Notes: a model not told the origin generated them from the sequence alone. A DNA stretch of 12,103 bases from Bacteroidota bacterium (GCA_023386855.1 JAEWIW010000375.1:1-12103); one strand, 5' to 3'. Shown: positions 1 through 9,072, counted from the stretch's first letter. Numbers and translations are program-made.

Positions 1-1
1 T

Positions 2-1441
<1,440 letters not shown>

Positions 1442-1450
1442 ATCTTGTAC

Positions 1451-1479
1451 ACACGCAGGTAACCCCTGCGTGTTTTTTT
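1451..1479 (+). terminator. Strong terminator-like hairpin between metY and metX
   Basis: ACACGCAGG (1451-1459) pairs perfectly with CCTGCGTGT (1465-1473) around a five-base loop, and the last stem base begins a run of seven Ts ending at 1479. The stem starts 9 nt after the metY stop, and the metX ATG (1482) lies 2 nt after the T run. No space is left for a separate metX promoter downstream of it. It is therefore likely an attenuating or partial terminator inside the operon, or a structure over the metX ribosome-binding region. Confidence 0.75.
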
Positions 1480-1481
1480 AT

Positions 1482-2534
1482 ATGCGCAAAGAGTTCAGAT
1501 ATAACAGTCCCTTTACCCTGGAATCAGGAAAGACGCTTCCAGGCTATCACCTGGCCTATACTACATACGGAGAGATCAATGAGAACAGGGACAATATCGT
1601 ATGGATATTTCATGCCCTTACTGCCAACAGTGAACCTGAAGAATGGTGGCCCGGGCTGGTGGGAAAAGGAAAATTATTCGATCCCGCTGCTCATTTCATT
1701 GTATGCGTGAATATGCCGGGCAGCTGCTATGGCAGCATCAGCCCATTGGATATTGATCTCAGTTCAGGAGAACCTTATTACCATGATTTTCCTTTCTTCA
1801 CTCCCCGTGATATGATAAGGGCATACAAGCCTTTAAAAGAATTTTTGGGAATTGAACGCATACAGGTAGGTATCGGTGGTTCAATGGGAGGCCAGCAATT
1901 GCTGGAATGGGCCGTGGAAGAACCGGATCTTTTTGAATACATCTTCCCCCTGGCTACCAATGCTCAACATTCACCATGGGGCATTGCCTTCAATACCACG
2001 CAAAGAATGTGTATAGAAGCCGATGGAACATGGAAAACGAAACATGAGGATGCCGGGAAAGAAGGTATGAAAGCGGCAAGATCAGCAGCATTATTATCCT
2101 ATCGTCATTATGAAGCCTATGGCAAAACGCAGCCGAGGGGAACCAACTTCCCGTTTGAAAAAGGATGGAATGGAGCTGCCTCTTACCAGCGATACCAGGG
2201 CGAGAAACTGGCAAGAAGGTTCAATGCATTCAGTTATTATGTATTGAGCCAGGGAATGGATTCGCACGACCTGGGAAGGAACAGGGCCCCGATTGAAGAT
2301 GTGCTGGGAAGTATTAAAGCCAGGACTCTGACGGTAGGCATTGAAACTGATGTGCTGTTCCCCTTTAATGAGCAGCAGTTTATTGCCGAACATATTCCCG
2401 GCGGTGAATTCATTAAGATCCATTCGCCTTATGGGCACGATGGATTCCTGCTGGAATATGAACAACTTGAAAATATCATCACTTCCTTTCTTCCCTCGAA
2501 GTGGAAAACAAAAAAGAGATTAGAAACTTTATAA
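1482..2534 (+). CDS. metX: Homoserine O-acetyltransferase
   Basis: An alpha/beta-hydrolase-fold acyltransferase that transfers acetyl from acetyl-CoA to homoserine, the first committed step to methionine. The nucleophile elbow GGSMGGQQ places the catalytic Ser at residue 134. The triad is completed by Asp290 (in GIETDVLFP) and His319 (in SPYGHDGF), with normal spacing for MetX. The 350-aa length from ATG 1482 matches the family. The open frame extends upstream to 1365, but that part overlaps the end of metY and the terminator hairpin, and the encoded residues are unrelated to MetX. The family N-terminal pattern FTLESGKTLPG begins just after residue 1482's Met. There is no SD site, and the start lies 8 nt from the hairpin stem. 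It is followed by hom after 9 nt. Acetyl rather than succinyl specificity is inferred from the adjacent metY. Confidence 0.95.
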   Translation: MRKEFRYNSPFTLESGKTLPGYHLAYTTYGEINENRDNIVWIFHALTANSEPEEWWPGLVGKGKLFDPAAHFIVCVNMPGSCYGSISPLDIDLSSGEPYYHDFPFFTPRDMIRAYKPLKEFLGIERIQVGIGGSMGGQQLLEWAVEEPDLFEYIFPLATNAQHSPWGIAFNTTQRMCIEADGTWKTKHEDAGKEGMKAARSAALLSYRHYEAYGKTQPRGTNFPFEKGWNGAASYQRYQGEKLARRFNAFSYYVLSQGMDSHDLGRNRAPIEDVLGSIKARTLTVGIETDVLFPFNEQQFIAEHIPGGEFIKIHSPYGHDGFLLEYEQLENIITSFLPSKWKTKKRLETL

Positions 2535-2543
2535 ACAGAAGAC

Positions 2544-3794
2544 ATGCATAAAGAACTGACCATTGGGTTATTTGGTTTTGGAGTGGTTGGAGAAGGATTG
2601 TACAAAGTATTGCAACAAACACCTTCACTTAAAGCCACTATAAAGAAGATCTGTATCAGGCACCCGGAAAAGAAAAGAAATGCCCCCGCGGAATTGTTCA
2701 CGACAGAAAAGGATGAACTGCTCTATGATGAATCGATCAATGTTATCGTTGAAGTGATCGATGATGCTGATGCAGCCTTCCAGATCGTATCCACCGCGTT
2801 GAAAAATAAAAAAGCCGTGGTAAGTGCAAGCAAGAAAATGATTGCTGAACACCTGGAACAATTACTTGAACTGCAACAGCAAACAGATGAACCCTTCCTT
2901 TACGAAGCATCTGCCTGCGCATCCATACCGGTGATCAGGAACCTGGAAGAATACTATGATAACGACCTGCTGCATTCCATAAGGGCGATCGTTAATGGTT
3001 CAACCAATTTCATTCTTACCAAGATGTTTGAAGATCGACTTGATTTCAAACAGGCCTTAATACTGGCACAACAGCTGGGTTTCGCAGAAAGCAATCCCAA
3101 GCTTGATGTGGAAGGATATGATGCCGTGAACAAATGGACACTGCTGCTAACCCATGCATATGGAGCATTGACGAAGCCCGACCAGATCGTATTCTCAGGC
3201 ATACAGAATATACAGCTTTCGGATGCGATCGTGGCAAAGGAAAAACATCATCATATCAAGCTGGTAGCACAGGCAAAAAAATTGGGCAATGGTAAAGTGG
3301 CCGCCTTTGTGCTTCCACAGTTCGTGAAGGAAGAAGACCATCTTTCCTTTGTGAAGAATGAATACAATGGTGTGGTGATCGAAAGTGGTTTTGCCGACAA
3401 GCAATTCTTTTATGGTAAAGGAGCAGGAAGTTTTCCTACGGCCTCTGCAGTATTGAGTGATATCTCTGCATTAAGGTACCAGTACAGGTATGAATATAAG
3501 AAGTTGTATCACCATACACCACTTGAACTCACAGATGATTTTTATGTAAGGGTATATTTAAGTTTTGACGACTGGAAATTCATTCCAAGGGATCACCTTG
3601 AATGGATCGAAGAATGGCATGCAAATGAAGACCGCAAATATCTTGTTGGTGTGGTAGCCTTTAAAGAATTAAGGGATCATAGCTGGTGGAAGGAAAATAA
3701 TACATCATTGATCCTTACCCCCGACCCGATCATCGAAGATGTTGAGATCAGGAAACTTAAAAAGAAGAGTCTTGAATTAGCTGGTGTAGTTTAA
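2544..3794 (+). CDS. hom: Homoserine dehydrogenase, methionine-branch copy
   Basis: It reduces aspartate semialdehyde to homoserine with NAD(P)H, feeding the MetX just upstream (9-nt gap, surely co-transcribed). The N-terminal Rossmann motif GFGVVG is at residues 11-16. The catalytic domain shows NGSTNFILTKM and the LDVEGYDAVNK segment, in which Asp193 and Lys197 have the four-residue spacing of the known catalytic Asp/Lys pair. At 416 aa it is the length of ACT-containing monofunctional enzymes. However, the region from about 330 to 400 (FYVRVYLSFDDW, then KYLVGVVAFKEL) keeps only a vague beta-strand pattern and lacks the usual D-x-x-G turn of an ACT domain, so threonine feedback may be altered or absent. 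This is the second homoserine dehydrogenase in the window; the other is fused in ThrA. The dehydrogenase assignment is secure, the regulatory inference is not. Confidence 0.9.
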   Translation: MHKELTIGLFGFGVVGEGLYKVLQQTPSLKATIKKICIRHPEKKRNAPAELFTTEKDELLYDESINVIVEVIDDADAAFQIVSTALKNKKAVVSASKKMIAEHLEQLLELQQQTDEPFLYEASACASIPVIRNLEEYYDNDLLHSIRAIVNGSTNFILTKMFEDRLDFKQALILAQQLGFAESNPKLDVEGYDAVNKWTLLLTHAYGALTKPDQIVFSGIQNIQLSDAIVAKEKHHHIKLVAQAKKLGNGKVAAFVLPQFVKEEDHLSFVKNEYNGVVIESGFADKQFFYGKGAGSFPTASAVLSDISALRYQYRYEYKKLYHHTPLELTDDFYVRVYLSFDDWKFIPRDHLEWIEEWHANEDRKYLVGVVAFKELRDHSWWKENNTSLILTPDPIIEDVEIRKLKKKSLELAGVV

Positions 3795-3814
3795 GAACAT
3801 GAATATAAAAAACG

Positions 3815-3840
3815 AATGGCCGGGTAATTGCCCGGCCATT
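3815..3840. terminator. Bidirectional terminator between hom and thrC
   Basis: AATGGCCGGG (3815-3824) pairs perfectly with CCCGGCCATT (3831-3840) around a six-base loop. On the - strand it is followed by a run of six Ts (the A run at 3808-3813), a good end for thrABC transcripts. On the + strand it is followed by TTTTG, a weaker end for metY-metX-hom. It sits alone in the 75-bp gap between the two converging operons. Confidence 0.9.
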
Positions 3841-3869
3841 TTGTATAGTAGGTTAAGGTAGAAAAATAT

Positions 3870-5162
3870 TTATCTCAACAGGTACTCTTTTAATTCATTG
3901 TAATCATTATTCATGAGTGTTGCATTTTTCTCCAGTGGAAGAATTCTTTCAATCACTTCCGGCACATCTACCTTCTCCCCTATCACCGGTTCCACCACAT
4001 CATAAAATTTCACCGGGTGTGCAGTTTCGAGGAAATAACCGGACCTCTTACCCGACTCCGCGAGATATTTCTTCAATCCCAAAGATCCAACTGCACCATG
4101 GGGATCAAGTAAATAATTATTTTCAGTATAAACTTTTTTTATTTCTTCCCTGGTTTCTTCATCACTGAAACTATAACTGGAAAGCATCTTTTGCAGGCCA
4201 GGGAACTGGTGTTCAAAAAGTTCCAGGATACGAACAAAATTACTGGGATCACCTACATCCATAGCGTTGGAAATGGTAGCTATCGCCGACTTTGGCTCCA
4301 TCTTGCCGGAAGCAAAAAATCTTGCTACCACATCATTGGCATTACATGCCGCGATAAAATGATCCACAGGCAATCCTGATTTATGGGCAAGTAAGCCCGC
4401 GCAAATATTTCCGAAATTACCACTGGGAACAGATATTACCGGGGGCTCCTTATATGGCCACTGCTGGGATGCATAGAAATAATAAAACTGCTGGGGAAGC
4501 CACCGGGCAACATTAATACTGTTAGCGGAAGTAAGCATCAGCTTACGGGTAAGAGAGGGATCGGCAAAAGCTTTCTTTACCATCGACTGGCAGTCGTCGA
4601 AATTTCCCATCACTTCTATTGCATGAATATTCCGGCCCAGGGTAGTCAGCTGTTTTTCCTGTACAGAACTTACTTTGCCTGATGGATAAAGGATAACCAC
4701 ATCAACACCCGGAACATCATAGAAACCCTTGGCCACCGCGCCACCTGTATCCCCCGATGTAGCCACGAGCACGATCACTCTTTCACTTTGTTTTTTTGAA
4801 AAATAACCCAGGCAACGACTCATGAACCTTGCACCCACATCCTTGAAAGCAAGGGTAGGTCCATGAAACAGTTCAAGGGTATAGATACCTTCAGAAACCT
4901 GTATAAGCGGGAAATCAAAATCCACCGTTTCGCCTGCAATCCTGTACAGTTCTGCGTCAGGGATCAGCCCGCCAACATATGGACGGATCACTTCATAAGC
5001 CAATTCCGTTTTACCAAGGTTACGGAAATTGGCCACCAACTGTTCGCTTAACACCGGTACCTGTTCAGGGAAATAGAGTCCTTTATCGGGTGCCTGTCCT
5101 TTTATGGTTGCTTCCATGAAATCGACCGGGGCCGATTGCCTGTTTGTACTGTAAAATTTCAT
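3870..5162 (-). CDS. thrC: Threonine synthase
   Basis: A PLP enzyme that converts O-phosphohomoserine to threonine and phosphate, the last step of the branch. GPTLAFKDVGARF holds the Schiff-base Lys107. SGDTGGAVAKGF (about 136-147) and SGNFGN (247-252) are the glycine-rich phosphate and PLP contacts. The 430-aa length and the N-terminal MKFYSTNR match the bacterial (E. coli-like, class II) form. It is third in a thrA-thrB-thrC operon, 24 nt after the thrB stop, in the same order as the enterobacterial operon. An AAGGA sequence 11 nt before the ATG makes this one of the few starts here with a recognisable SD site. Its transcript ends at the bidirectional hairpin 30 bp downstream. Confidence 0.96.
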   Translation of the reverse strand: MKFYSTNRQSAPVDFMEATIKGQAPDKGLYFPEQVPVLSEQLVANFRNLGKTELAYEVIRPYVGGLIPDAELYRIAGETVDFDFPLIQVSEGIYTLELFHGPTLAFKDVGARFMSRCLGYFSKKQSERVIVLVATSGDTGGAVAKGFYDVPGVDVVILYPSGKVSSVQEKQLTTLGRNIHAIEVMGNFDDCQSMVKKAFADPSLTRKLMLTSANSINVARWLPQQFYYFYASQQWPYKEPPVISVPSGNFGNICAGLLAHKSGLPVDHFIAACNANDVVARFFASGKMEPKSAIATISNAMDVGDPSNFVRILELFEHQFPGLQKMLSSYSFSDEETREEIKKVYTENNYLLDPHGAVGSLGLKKYLAESGKRSGYFLETAHPVKFYDVVEPVIGEKVDVPEVIERILPLEKNATLMNNDYNELKEYLLR

Positions 5163-5173
5163 TAATGATTTTT

Positions 5174-5178
5174 TCCTT
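5174..5178 (-). promoter_or_regulatory. Shine-Dalgarno-like site of thrC
   Basis: AAGGA on the - strand, 11 nt before the thrC ATG and inside the 24-nt thrB-thrC gap. Most other starts in the window have only A-rich leaders, so this supports the assigned start and independent re-initiation at thrC. Confidence 0.5.
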
Positions 5179-5186
5179 GTTAATGA

Positions 5187-6113
5187 TTAATAGCGTTCCA
5201 CCACTTTAACGCCTTCATTGTTTACCCTGGTGAGATAGGTCTTGTGTTCGATCTTCAGTGATTCATATACACTTTCCATTATCGTTTTTACCCTAGCCGC
5301 AGTTTGTTCATCACTACTTAACATGAAAACGGAAGGTCCAGATCCTGATATTCCGCCGCCCAGTGCGCCTGCTGCAATACATTGTTTCTTCAATACATCA
5401 AAACCAGGAATCAGCACGCTTCTCACCGGTTCAATGATCACATCTTCCAATGATCTTCCAATAAGATCATAATCGCTTTTAAGCAGGCCTGCAACCAGTC
5501 CTGCGATATTACCCCATTGCCGGATCGCATCTTTCAGCAATACTTCTTTTCGAAGTATCTGCCTTGCATCGGAAGTTTTCACTTCAATCTGTGGATGAAC
5601 AGCAGTTACATACATAGGAGGTGAAGGTAGCTGCACAATATCCAGTGGAAAAATGGAACGGATCAAGGTGATGCCCCCATAAATGCATGGAGCAATATTA
5701 TCGGCATGCTTCACTCCTGATGCCACTTTTTCACCCGCCATGGCAAAGCGAACAAGGTCCTCATTTGAAAAGCGATCGCCGAGTAGTTTGTTTGCAGCAA
5801 CCACTGCACCTGCACTGCCTGCTGCGCTCGAGCCTAAACCGCTTCCGGGTTTAATATGTTTATGCACGGTAAGCTGGAAACCCACTTCATCATGGAGTTC
5901 CTGCATCATGGATAGTAATGCCGCACCGGCAACATTTTTTTCCGGCTCCGTAGGAAGTTTATACTGGTCGGTATGTTCAATGATGATCTTTCTTTCATTA
6001 AGAAGGTTAAGTTGCATTTGATCGAAAGGCGCTTCCAGGGCCATTCCCAGGATATCAAAACCACAAACCATATTAGCCACTGAAGCAGGAGCCTGCACTG
6101 TTATTGAACGCAT
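5187..6113 (-). CDS. thrB: Homoserine kinase
   Basis: A GHMP-family kinase that phosphorylates homoserine with ATP to O-phosphohomoserine, the substrate of the next gene, thrC. The N-terminal PASVANMVCGFDILGMAL is the family substrate-side motif. The ATP-binding loop KPGSGLGSSAAGS spans residues 88-100. The C-terminal GGGISGSGPS motif is at 252-261. Its 308 aa compare with about 310 for E. coli ThrB. It begins 24 nt after the thrA stop; the gap is A-rich (AACAAATAAAT before the ATG) with no SD site, as is common in Bacteroidota. Middle gene of thrABC. No unusual features noticed. Confidence 0.96.
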   Translation of the reverse strand: MRSITVQAPASVANMVCGFDILGMALEAPFDQMQLNLLNERKIIIEHTDQYKLPTEPEKNVAGAALLSMMQELHDEVGFQLTVHKHIKPGSGLGSSAAGSAGAVVAANKLLGDRFSNEDLVRFAMAGEKVASGVKHADNIAPCIYGGITLIRSIFPLDIVQLPSPPMYVTAVHPQIEVKTSDARQILRKEVLLKDAIRQWGNIAGLVAGLLKSDYDLIGRSLEDVIIEPVRSVLIPGFDVLKKQCIAAGALGGGISGSGPSVFMLSSDEQTAARVKTIMESVYESLKIEHKTYLTRVNNEGVKVVERY

Positions 6114-6137
6114 ATTTATTTGTTGGGTCTATATAAT

Positions 6138-8582
6138 TTAAATTCTTCCAGCCCTGATGATATCGGCAAATACACCAGAAGCGGTAACATCTGCACCTGC
6201 ACCCGCACCCTTTACCACCATGGGTTGTGTTGGATAACGCTCGGTGTAGAAAAGCACCACGTTATCCTTTCCATATAAATGATAAAAATCACTTTGTGGT
6301 GGAATCTGCTGTAGTCCAACTTCCGCCTTACCATCAATATAACGCGCAAGGAATTTCAATTTATTTCCATTGGCCTGTGCCTGCTGGTATAGCTGTTTGA
6401 AATGATCCTCGTGCTTTTCCATTTCCTGGTAAAAATGTTCCACTGAACCTTCCATGCAGGATCCAGGCATGAAAGAAGTATTGGATATCTGTTCCATTTC
6501 AAGTTGTTCTCCCGACTCCCGTGCAAGTATCATGATCTTACGCATCACGTCGGTACCCCCAAGATCAAGGCGTGGATCAGGTTCAGTGTATCCTTCATCC
6601 TGCGCCTGCTTTACAACATTGGCAAAACTTCTTGAGCCATCATAATGGTTGAAAACAAAGTTGAGTGTGCCACTCAATACAGCTTCAATCCGGTTGATGC
6701 GGTCACCGCTTCGCATCAGGTCGTTCAATGTTCCAATAACAGGGAGTCCTGCACCTACATTGGTTTCAAAAAGGAACTGGCAGTTGAATTCCCTTGCAAG
6801 ATCCTTGAGTTCCTGGTAGTATGCATAGGATGATGAGCAGGCGATCTTATTACATGCTACGATCGAAATACTTTTTTTGAGGAGCGAAGGATATGTTTTA
6901 GCTACCATGGCATTGGCAGTGACATCAACGAAAACACTGTTGCGAAGGTTGCGGTTACCGATATGATCGATATATTCATCAAGGTTCATTTCTGTGCCAT
7001 GCTCCAGTGCACTTTTCCAGTCGTCAAGCTGAATGCCTTCCTCATTAAATGCCATCTTCTTACTGTTGGCAATCCCGATCACTCTTACCTGCAACCGGAG
7101 GTTATCAAGAAGGTATTGTTGTTGCTGCTTTAATTGTGCAAGTAGTCTTCCTCCCACATTACCTGTACCTGCAATAAAAATATTCAGCTGCTTATAAGTT
7201 GTTTCAAAAAACTCCTCGTGCAATACGTTAAGGGTTTTCTTCACATCCTTGGAAGCAATTACCGCAGAAATATTTCTTTCCGAAGATCCCTGTGCAATGG
7301 CCCGAACGTTGATACCATTTCTTCCCATGGCGCCGAACATCTTGCCTGAGATACCAGGATGACTTTTCATCTGGTCGCCCACCAAAGCAACAATGGAAAG
7401 CCCGGTTTCCACTACAAGCGGTTCTACTTTGCCATCATGAATTTCGCGGTCGAAGGCCCTGTCAACGGCTAATTTAGCAGCTGCTGCATGGGCTTCATTG
7501 ATACCAACGCAAATGGAATGTTCCGAAGAACCCTGTGTGATCAGTATCACGTTAATTCGTTCTGAAGCCAGCGCTTCAAAAAGGCGTTTTGAAAAGCCCG
7601 GGATGCCCACCATACCACTGCCTTCAAGCCCAAGCAGGGCGATAGAATTAATACTTGAAATACCACGAACCGCATGATGATTCACGATGGCTTCCTTGTC
7701 GATCAATGTGCCCGCATCATAGGGAGCAAAAGTATTTTTCACCCATACCGGAATGCCCTGCTTCAATACAGGCTGCATGGTTGGAGGGTAGATCACTTTA
7801 GCACCGAAATGAGAAAGCTCCATCGCTTCCTGGTAGGAAATATGCTGTACTACTTTTGCATTGCTAACAAACCTTGGGTCGGCAGTCATAATGCCTGATA
7901 CATCGGTCCATATTTCCAGCACCGAGGCATTCAGTGCTGCAGCAAGGATAGCAGCGGTATAGTCGGAACCACCACGGCCAAGGGTAGAAGGTGATCCATT
8001 GGATGTGGAGGCAATGAAACCCGGGACAATAAAAAGATTTTCTTTTGCGGAAGAAAAGAAATGAAGAATGGAATGATTGGTACTTTTGAAATCAACTGAC
8101 GCATTACCATATTGTTCATCGGTTTGAATAATTTCACGGGCATCCTTCCAGCAATTTTTCAGTTGAACTGCTTCCATTGCTGCCGATATGATCCTTGATG
8201 ATAACAGTTCACCAAATCCAACAATCCGGTCTTTGGTTCTTGGCGATAATTCATTCAACAGGAATACACCATTGCAAACATCTTCGATCTCGTTGCAATA
8301 TTTCATCACAAGGCTTAGTACACTGCTCTGGTTGTTGACGGGAATAAGTTTTTTAACAGTATCGAGGTGTCGCTGTTCAATTTCCCTTACAAGATTTTTA
8401 TACGATTCATCGCCTGAAGAAGCCATCACTGCACATTTGATCAATGCATCCGTTGTTCCCCCCAGGGCACTGACCACCACGATGGTGCGGTCTTTTGAAA
8501 TGGCATGCTGAACGATGGATATTACATTAGAGATATTATCGGCATTGGCTACTGAACTGCCGCCGAATTTTAAAACCTGCAT
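6138..8582 (-). CDS. thrA: Bifunctional aspartokinase / homoserine dehydrogenase
   Basis: A fused enzyme carrying out the first and third steps of the aspartate pathway. The aspartokinase domain (about 1-295) has KFGGSS (5-10), GFGELLSSR (122-130) and LGRGGSDYTA (201-210). A regulatory region with two ACT-type segments follows (about 310-460), each with an N-x-x-x-I-x-Q/A-x-G-S-S-E style strand (350-358 and 430-438). The homoserine dehydrogenase domain (about 464-814) has the Rossmann GTGNVG (472-477), SGTLNFVF, and catalytic Asp678/Lys682 in DLGGTDVMRK. The 814-aa length is close to E. coli ThrA (820), so it is a complete fusion. Threonine inhibition through the ACT region is expected for the family but not shown here. 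First gene of thrABC. Its ATG at 8582 has no SD site; the preceding 30 nt are a G-poor, unstructured run of ATCA/ATTCA-like words. Confidence 0.96.
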   Translation of the reverse strand: MQVLKFGGSSVANADNISNVISIVQHAISKDRTIVVVSALGGTTDALIKCAVMASSGDESYKNLVREIEQRHLDTVKKLIPVNNQSSVLSLVMKYCNEIEDVCNGVFLLNELSPRTKDRIVGFGELLSSRIISAAMEAVQLKNCWKDAREIIQTDEQYGNASVDFKSTNHSILHFFSSAKENLFIVPGFIASTSNGSPSTLGRGGSDYTAAILAAALNASVLEIWTDVSGIMTADPRFVSNAKVVQHISYQEAMELSHFGAKVIYPPTMQPVLKQGIPVWVKNTFAPYDAGTLIDKEAIVNHHAVRGISSINSIALLGLEGSGMVGIPGFSKRLFEALASERINVILITQGSSEHSICVGINEAHAAAAKLAVDRAFDREIHDGKVEPLVVETGLSIVALVGDQMKSHPGISGKMFGAMGRNGINVRAIAQGSSERNISAVIASKDVKKTLNVLHEEFFETTYKQLNIFIAGTGNVGGRLLAQLKQQQQYLLDNLRLQVRVIGIANSKKMAFNEEGIQLDDWKSALEHGTEMNLDEYIDHIGNRNLRNSVFVDVTANAMVAKTYPSLLKKSISIVACNKIACSSSYAYYQELKDLAREFNCQFLFETNVGAGLPVIGTLNDLMRSGDRINRIEAVLSGTLNFVFNHYDGSRSFANVVKQAQDEGYTEPDPRLDLGGTDVMRKIMILARESGEQLEMEQISNTSFMPGSCMEGSVEHFYQEMEKHEDHFKQLYQQAQANGNKLKFLARYIDGKAEVGLQQIPPQSDFYHLYGKDNVVLFYTERYPTQPMVVKGAGAGADVTASGVFADIIRAGRI

Positions 8583-8657
8583 ATGGGATTGATTGAATGA
8601 TTGATGATTTTATACTTTAAAACGGAACCAGTTGAAAGGAGTTGACCACGCAATGAA

Positions 8658-8767
8658 TGAACTTTCCACTGAAAGCCGGACATAAGATATCTGATTGAAC
8701 TTTCTATTGAAAGCCGAACATAAGATCTCTGATTGAACTTTCCATTGAAAGCCGGACATGATATCTC
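8658..8767. repeat. Three tandem 38-bp units upstream of thrA
   Basis: Units start at 8658, 8696 and 8734 (each beginning TGAACTTTC), with an exact period of 38 bp between starts. The third is shortened by two bases and diverges after 8767. Each unit contains two dyads. The first is CTTTC-N4-GAAAG, perfect in all three. The second is near the unit's end: AGATATCT in unit 1, AGATCT in unit 2 and GATATC in unit 3. GCCGGACAT (GCCGAACAT in unit 2) lies between them. The array lies 76-185 bp before the thrA ATG. It could be an iterated protein-binding site, three serial hairpins in the thrA leader RNA, or a dispersed intergenic repeat that happens to lie here. Confidence 0.85.
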
Positions 8768-8814
8768 CCCGGAATTTTGAAGCCATTGGGCCCATGTTGA
8801 TGATATGGAAATTG

Positions 8815-8833
8815 ACAACCCTTAACGGGTTGT
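8815..8833. promoter_or_regulatory. 7-bp-stem inverted repeat
   Basis: ACAACCC and GGGTTGT form a perfect 7-bp stem around a five-base loop. No T run follows on either strand, so it is not a good terminator. It may be an operator or a leader hairpin of whichever transcript covers it. Confidence 0.35.
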
Positions 8834-8851
8834 AATAATTGTTGTGTTAAT

Positions 8852-8936
8852 AGTGGACCCGGCAACAATAGAGGACCCTGTAATATTCATTACAGTGCAA
8901 GCAGAAGAGATAATATAATAATGATTGGCGTCCACT
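8852..8936. promoter_or_regulatory. Wide inverted repeat enclosing an inner dyad
   Basis: AGTGGAC (8852-8858) is the exact reverse complement of GTCCACT (8930-8936), and AA/TT pairs are possible just outside after one mismatch. Inside are two near-copies of TAGWGGACCC (8851 and 8869, period 18) and the dyad at 8878-8895. On the + strand the right arm runs straight into TTTTT. The arrangement could be a closing stem of a structured leader RNA or paired protein sites. Chance occurrence of a 7-bp pair in this span is possible. Confidence 0.3.
8878..8895. promoter_or_regulatory. 18-bp dyad, candidate operator
   Basis: CTGTAATATTCATTACAG is a perfect inverted repeat with 7-bp arms and a 4-bp centre, the size and symmetry expected for a dimeric helix-turn-helix regulator. 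It sits in the middle of the thrA-ppc divergent region, 178 bp before the ppc start. I do not recognise the binding protein. Confidence 0.45.
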
Positions 8937-9001
8937 TTTTAAGTTGCACTAAGATAGGTAATTCAATTCAATTATGATGATAGCTGGTATTATTTCATCA
9001 A

Positions 9002-9018
9002 AATGAATTAATTTCATT
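9002..9018. promoter_or_regulatory. Small dyad before ppc
   Basis: AATGAA and TTCATT flank a TTAAT centre. The dyad ends 3 bp before the candidate ppc -7 element, where a bound protein could affect initiation. It is AT-rich and short, so it could be chance. Confidence 0.25.
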
Positions 9019-9020
9019 GC

Positions 9021-9029
9021 CACTTTTGC
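9021..9029 (+). promoter_or_regulatory. ppc: Candidate -7 element of ppc
   Basis: CACTTTTGC matches the Bacteroidota -7 consensus TAnnTTTG (plus following C) except for the first base. It would give a leader of roughly 40 nt before the ppc ATG. No good TTG -33 element is visible at the expected spacing, so support is weak. Confidence 0.25.
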
Positions 9030-9072
9030 AGCTTGCCTATTTTCTTACATCAAACTAACATTCGTTAACTAC

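Larger units (their letters stand above)
8583..9072. other. 490-bp divergent intergenic region between thrA and ppc
   Basis: This region holds the 5' controls of both the thrABC operon (leftward) and ppc (rightward). It contains three tandem 38-bp units on the thrA side, then a 7-bp-stem hairpin, a wide inverted repeat enclosing an 18-bp dyad, and a small dyad near a possible ppc promoter, each listed separately. The 60 bp next to thrA are AT-rich with ATTG-like word repeats (8587-8609). Short open frames on the - strand across the tandem units are open in all three frames because the unit lacks stops, and are not credible genes. I saw no clear thrA promoter. Confidence 0.8.

Noticed and set aside
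7931..8511. Open frames antisense or out of frame to thrA (similar ones over metY, metX, hom, thrC, thrB and ppc)
   Set aside because: They are shadows of well-supported genes with all expected catalytic motifs, and show no independent start signals or recognisable domains.
6138..8582. Possible frameshift or split between the aspartokinase and homoserine dehydrogenase halves
   Set aside because: The frame is continuous through the ACT region, and the total length matches known fused ThrA enzymes.
8587..8609. ATTG/ATGATTG word repetition before thrA
   Set aside because: It is a short, irregular AT-rich run, more likely an unstructured translation-initiation leader than a defined repeat.
8570..8818. 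82-aa (and nested 61-aa) open frames on the - strand over the tandem units, one overlapping the thrA start, considered as a leader peptide
   Set aside because: The 38-bp unit is open in all three - strand frames, and its period is not a multiple of three, so long open frames arise automatically. There is no Thr/Ile codon cluster and no recognisable start signal.
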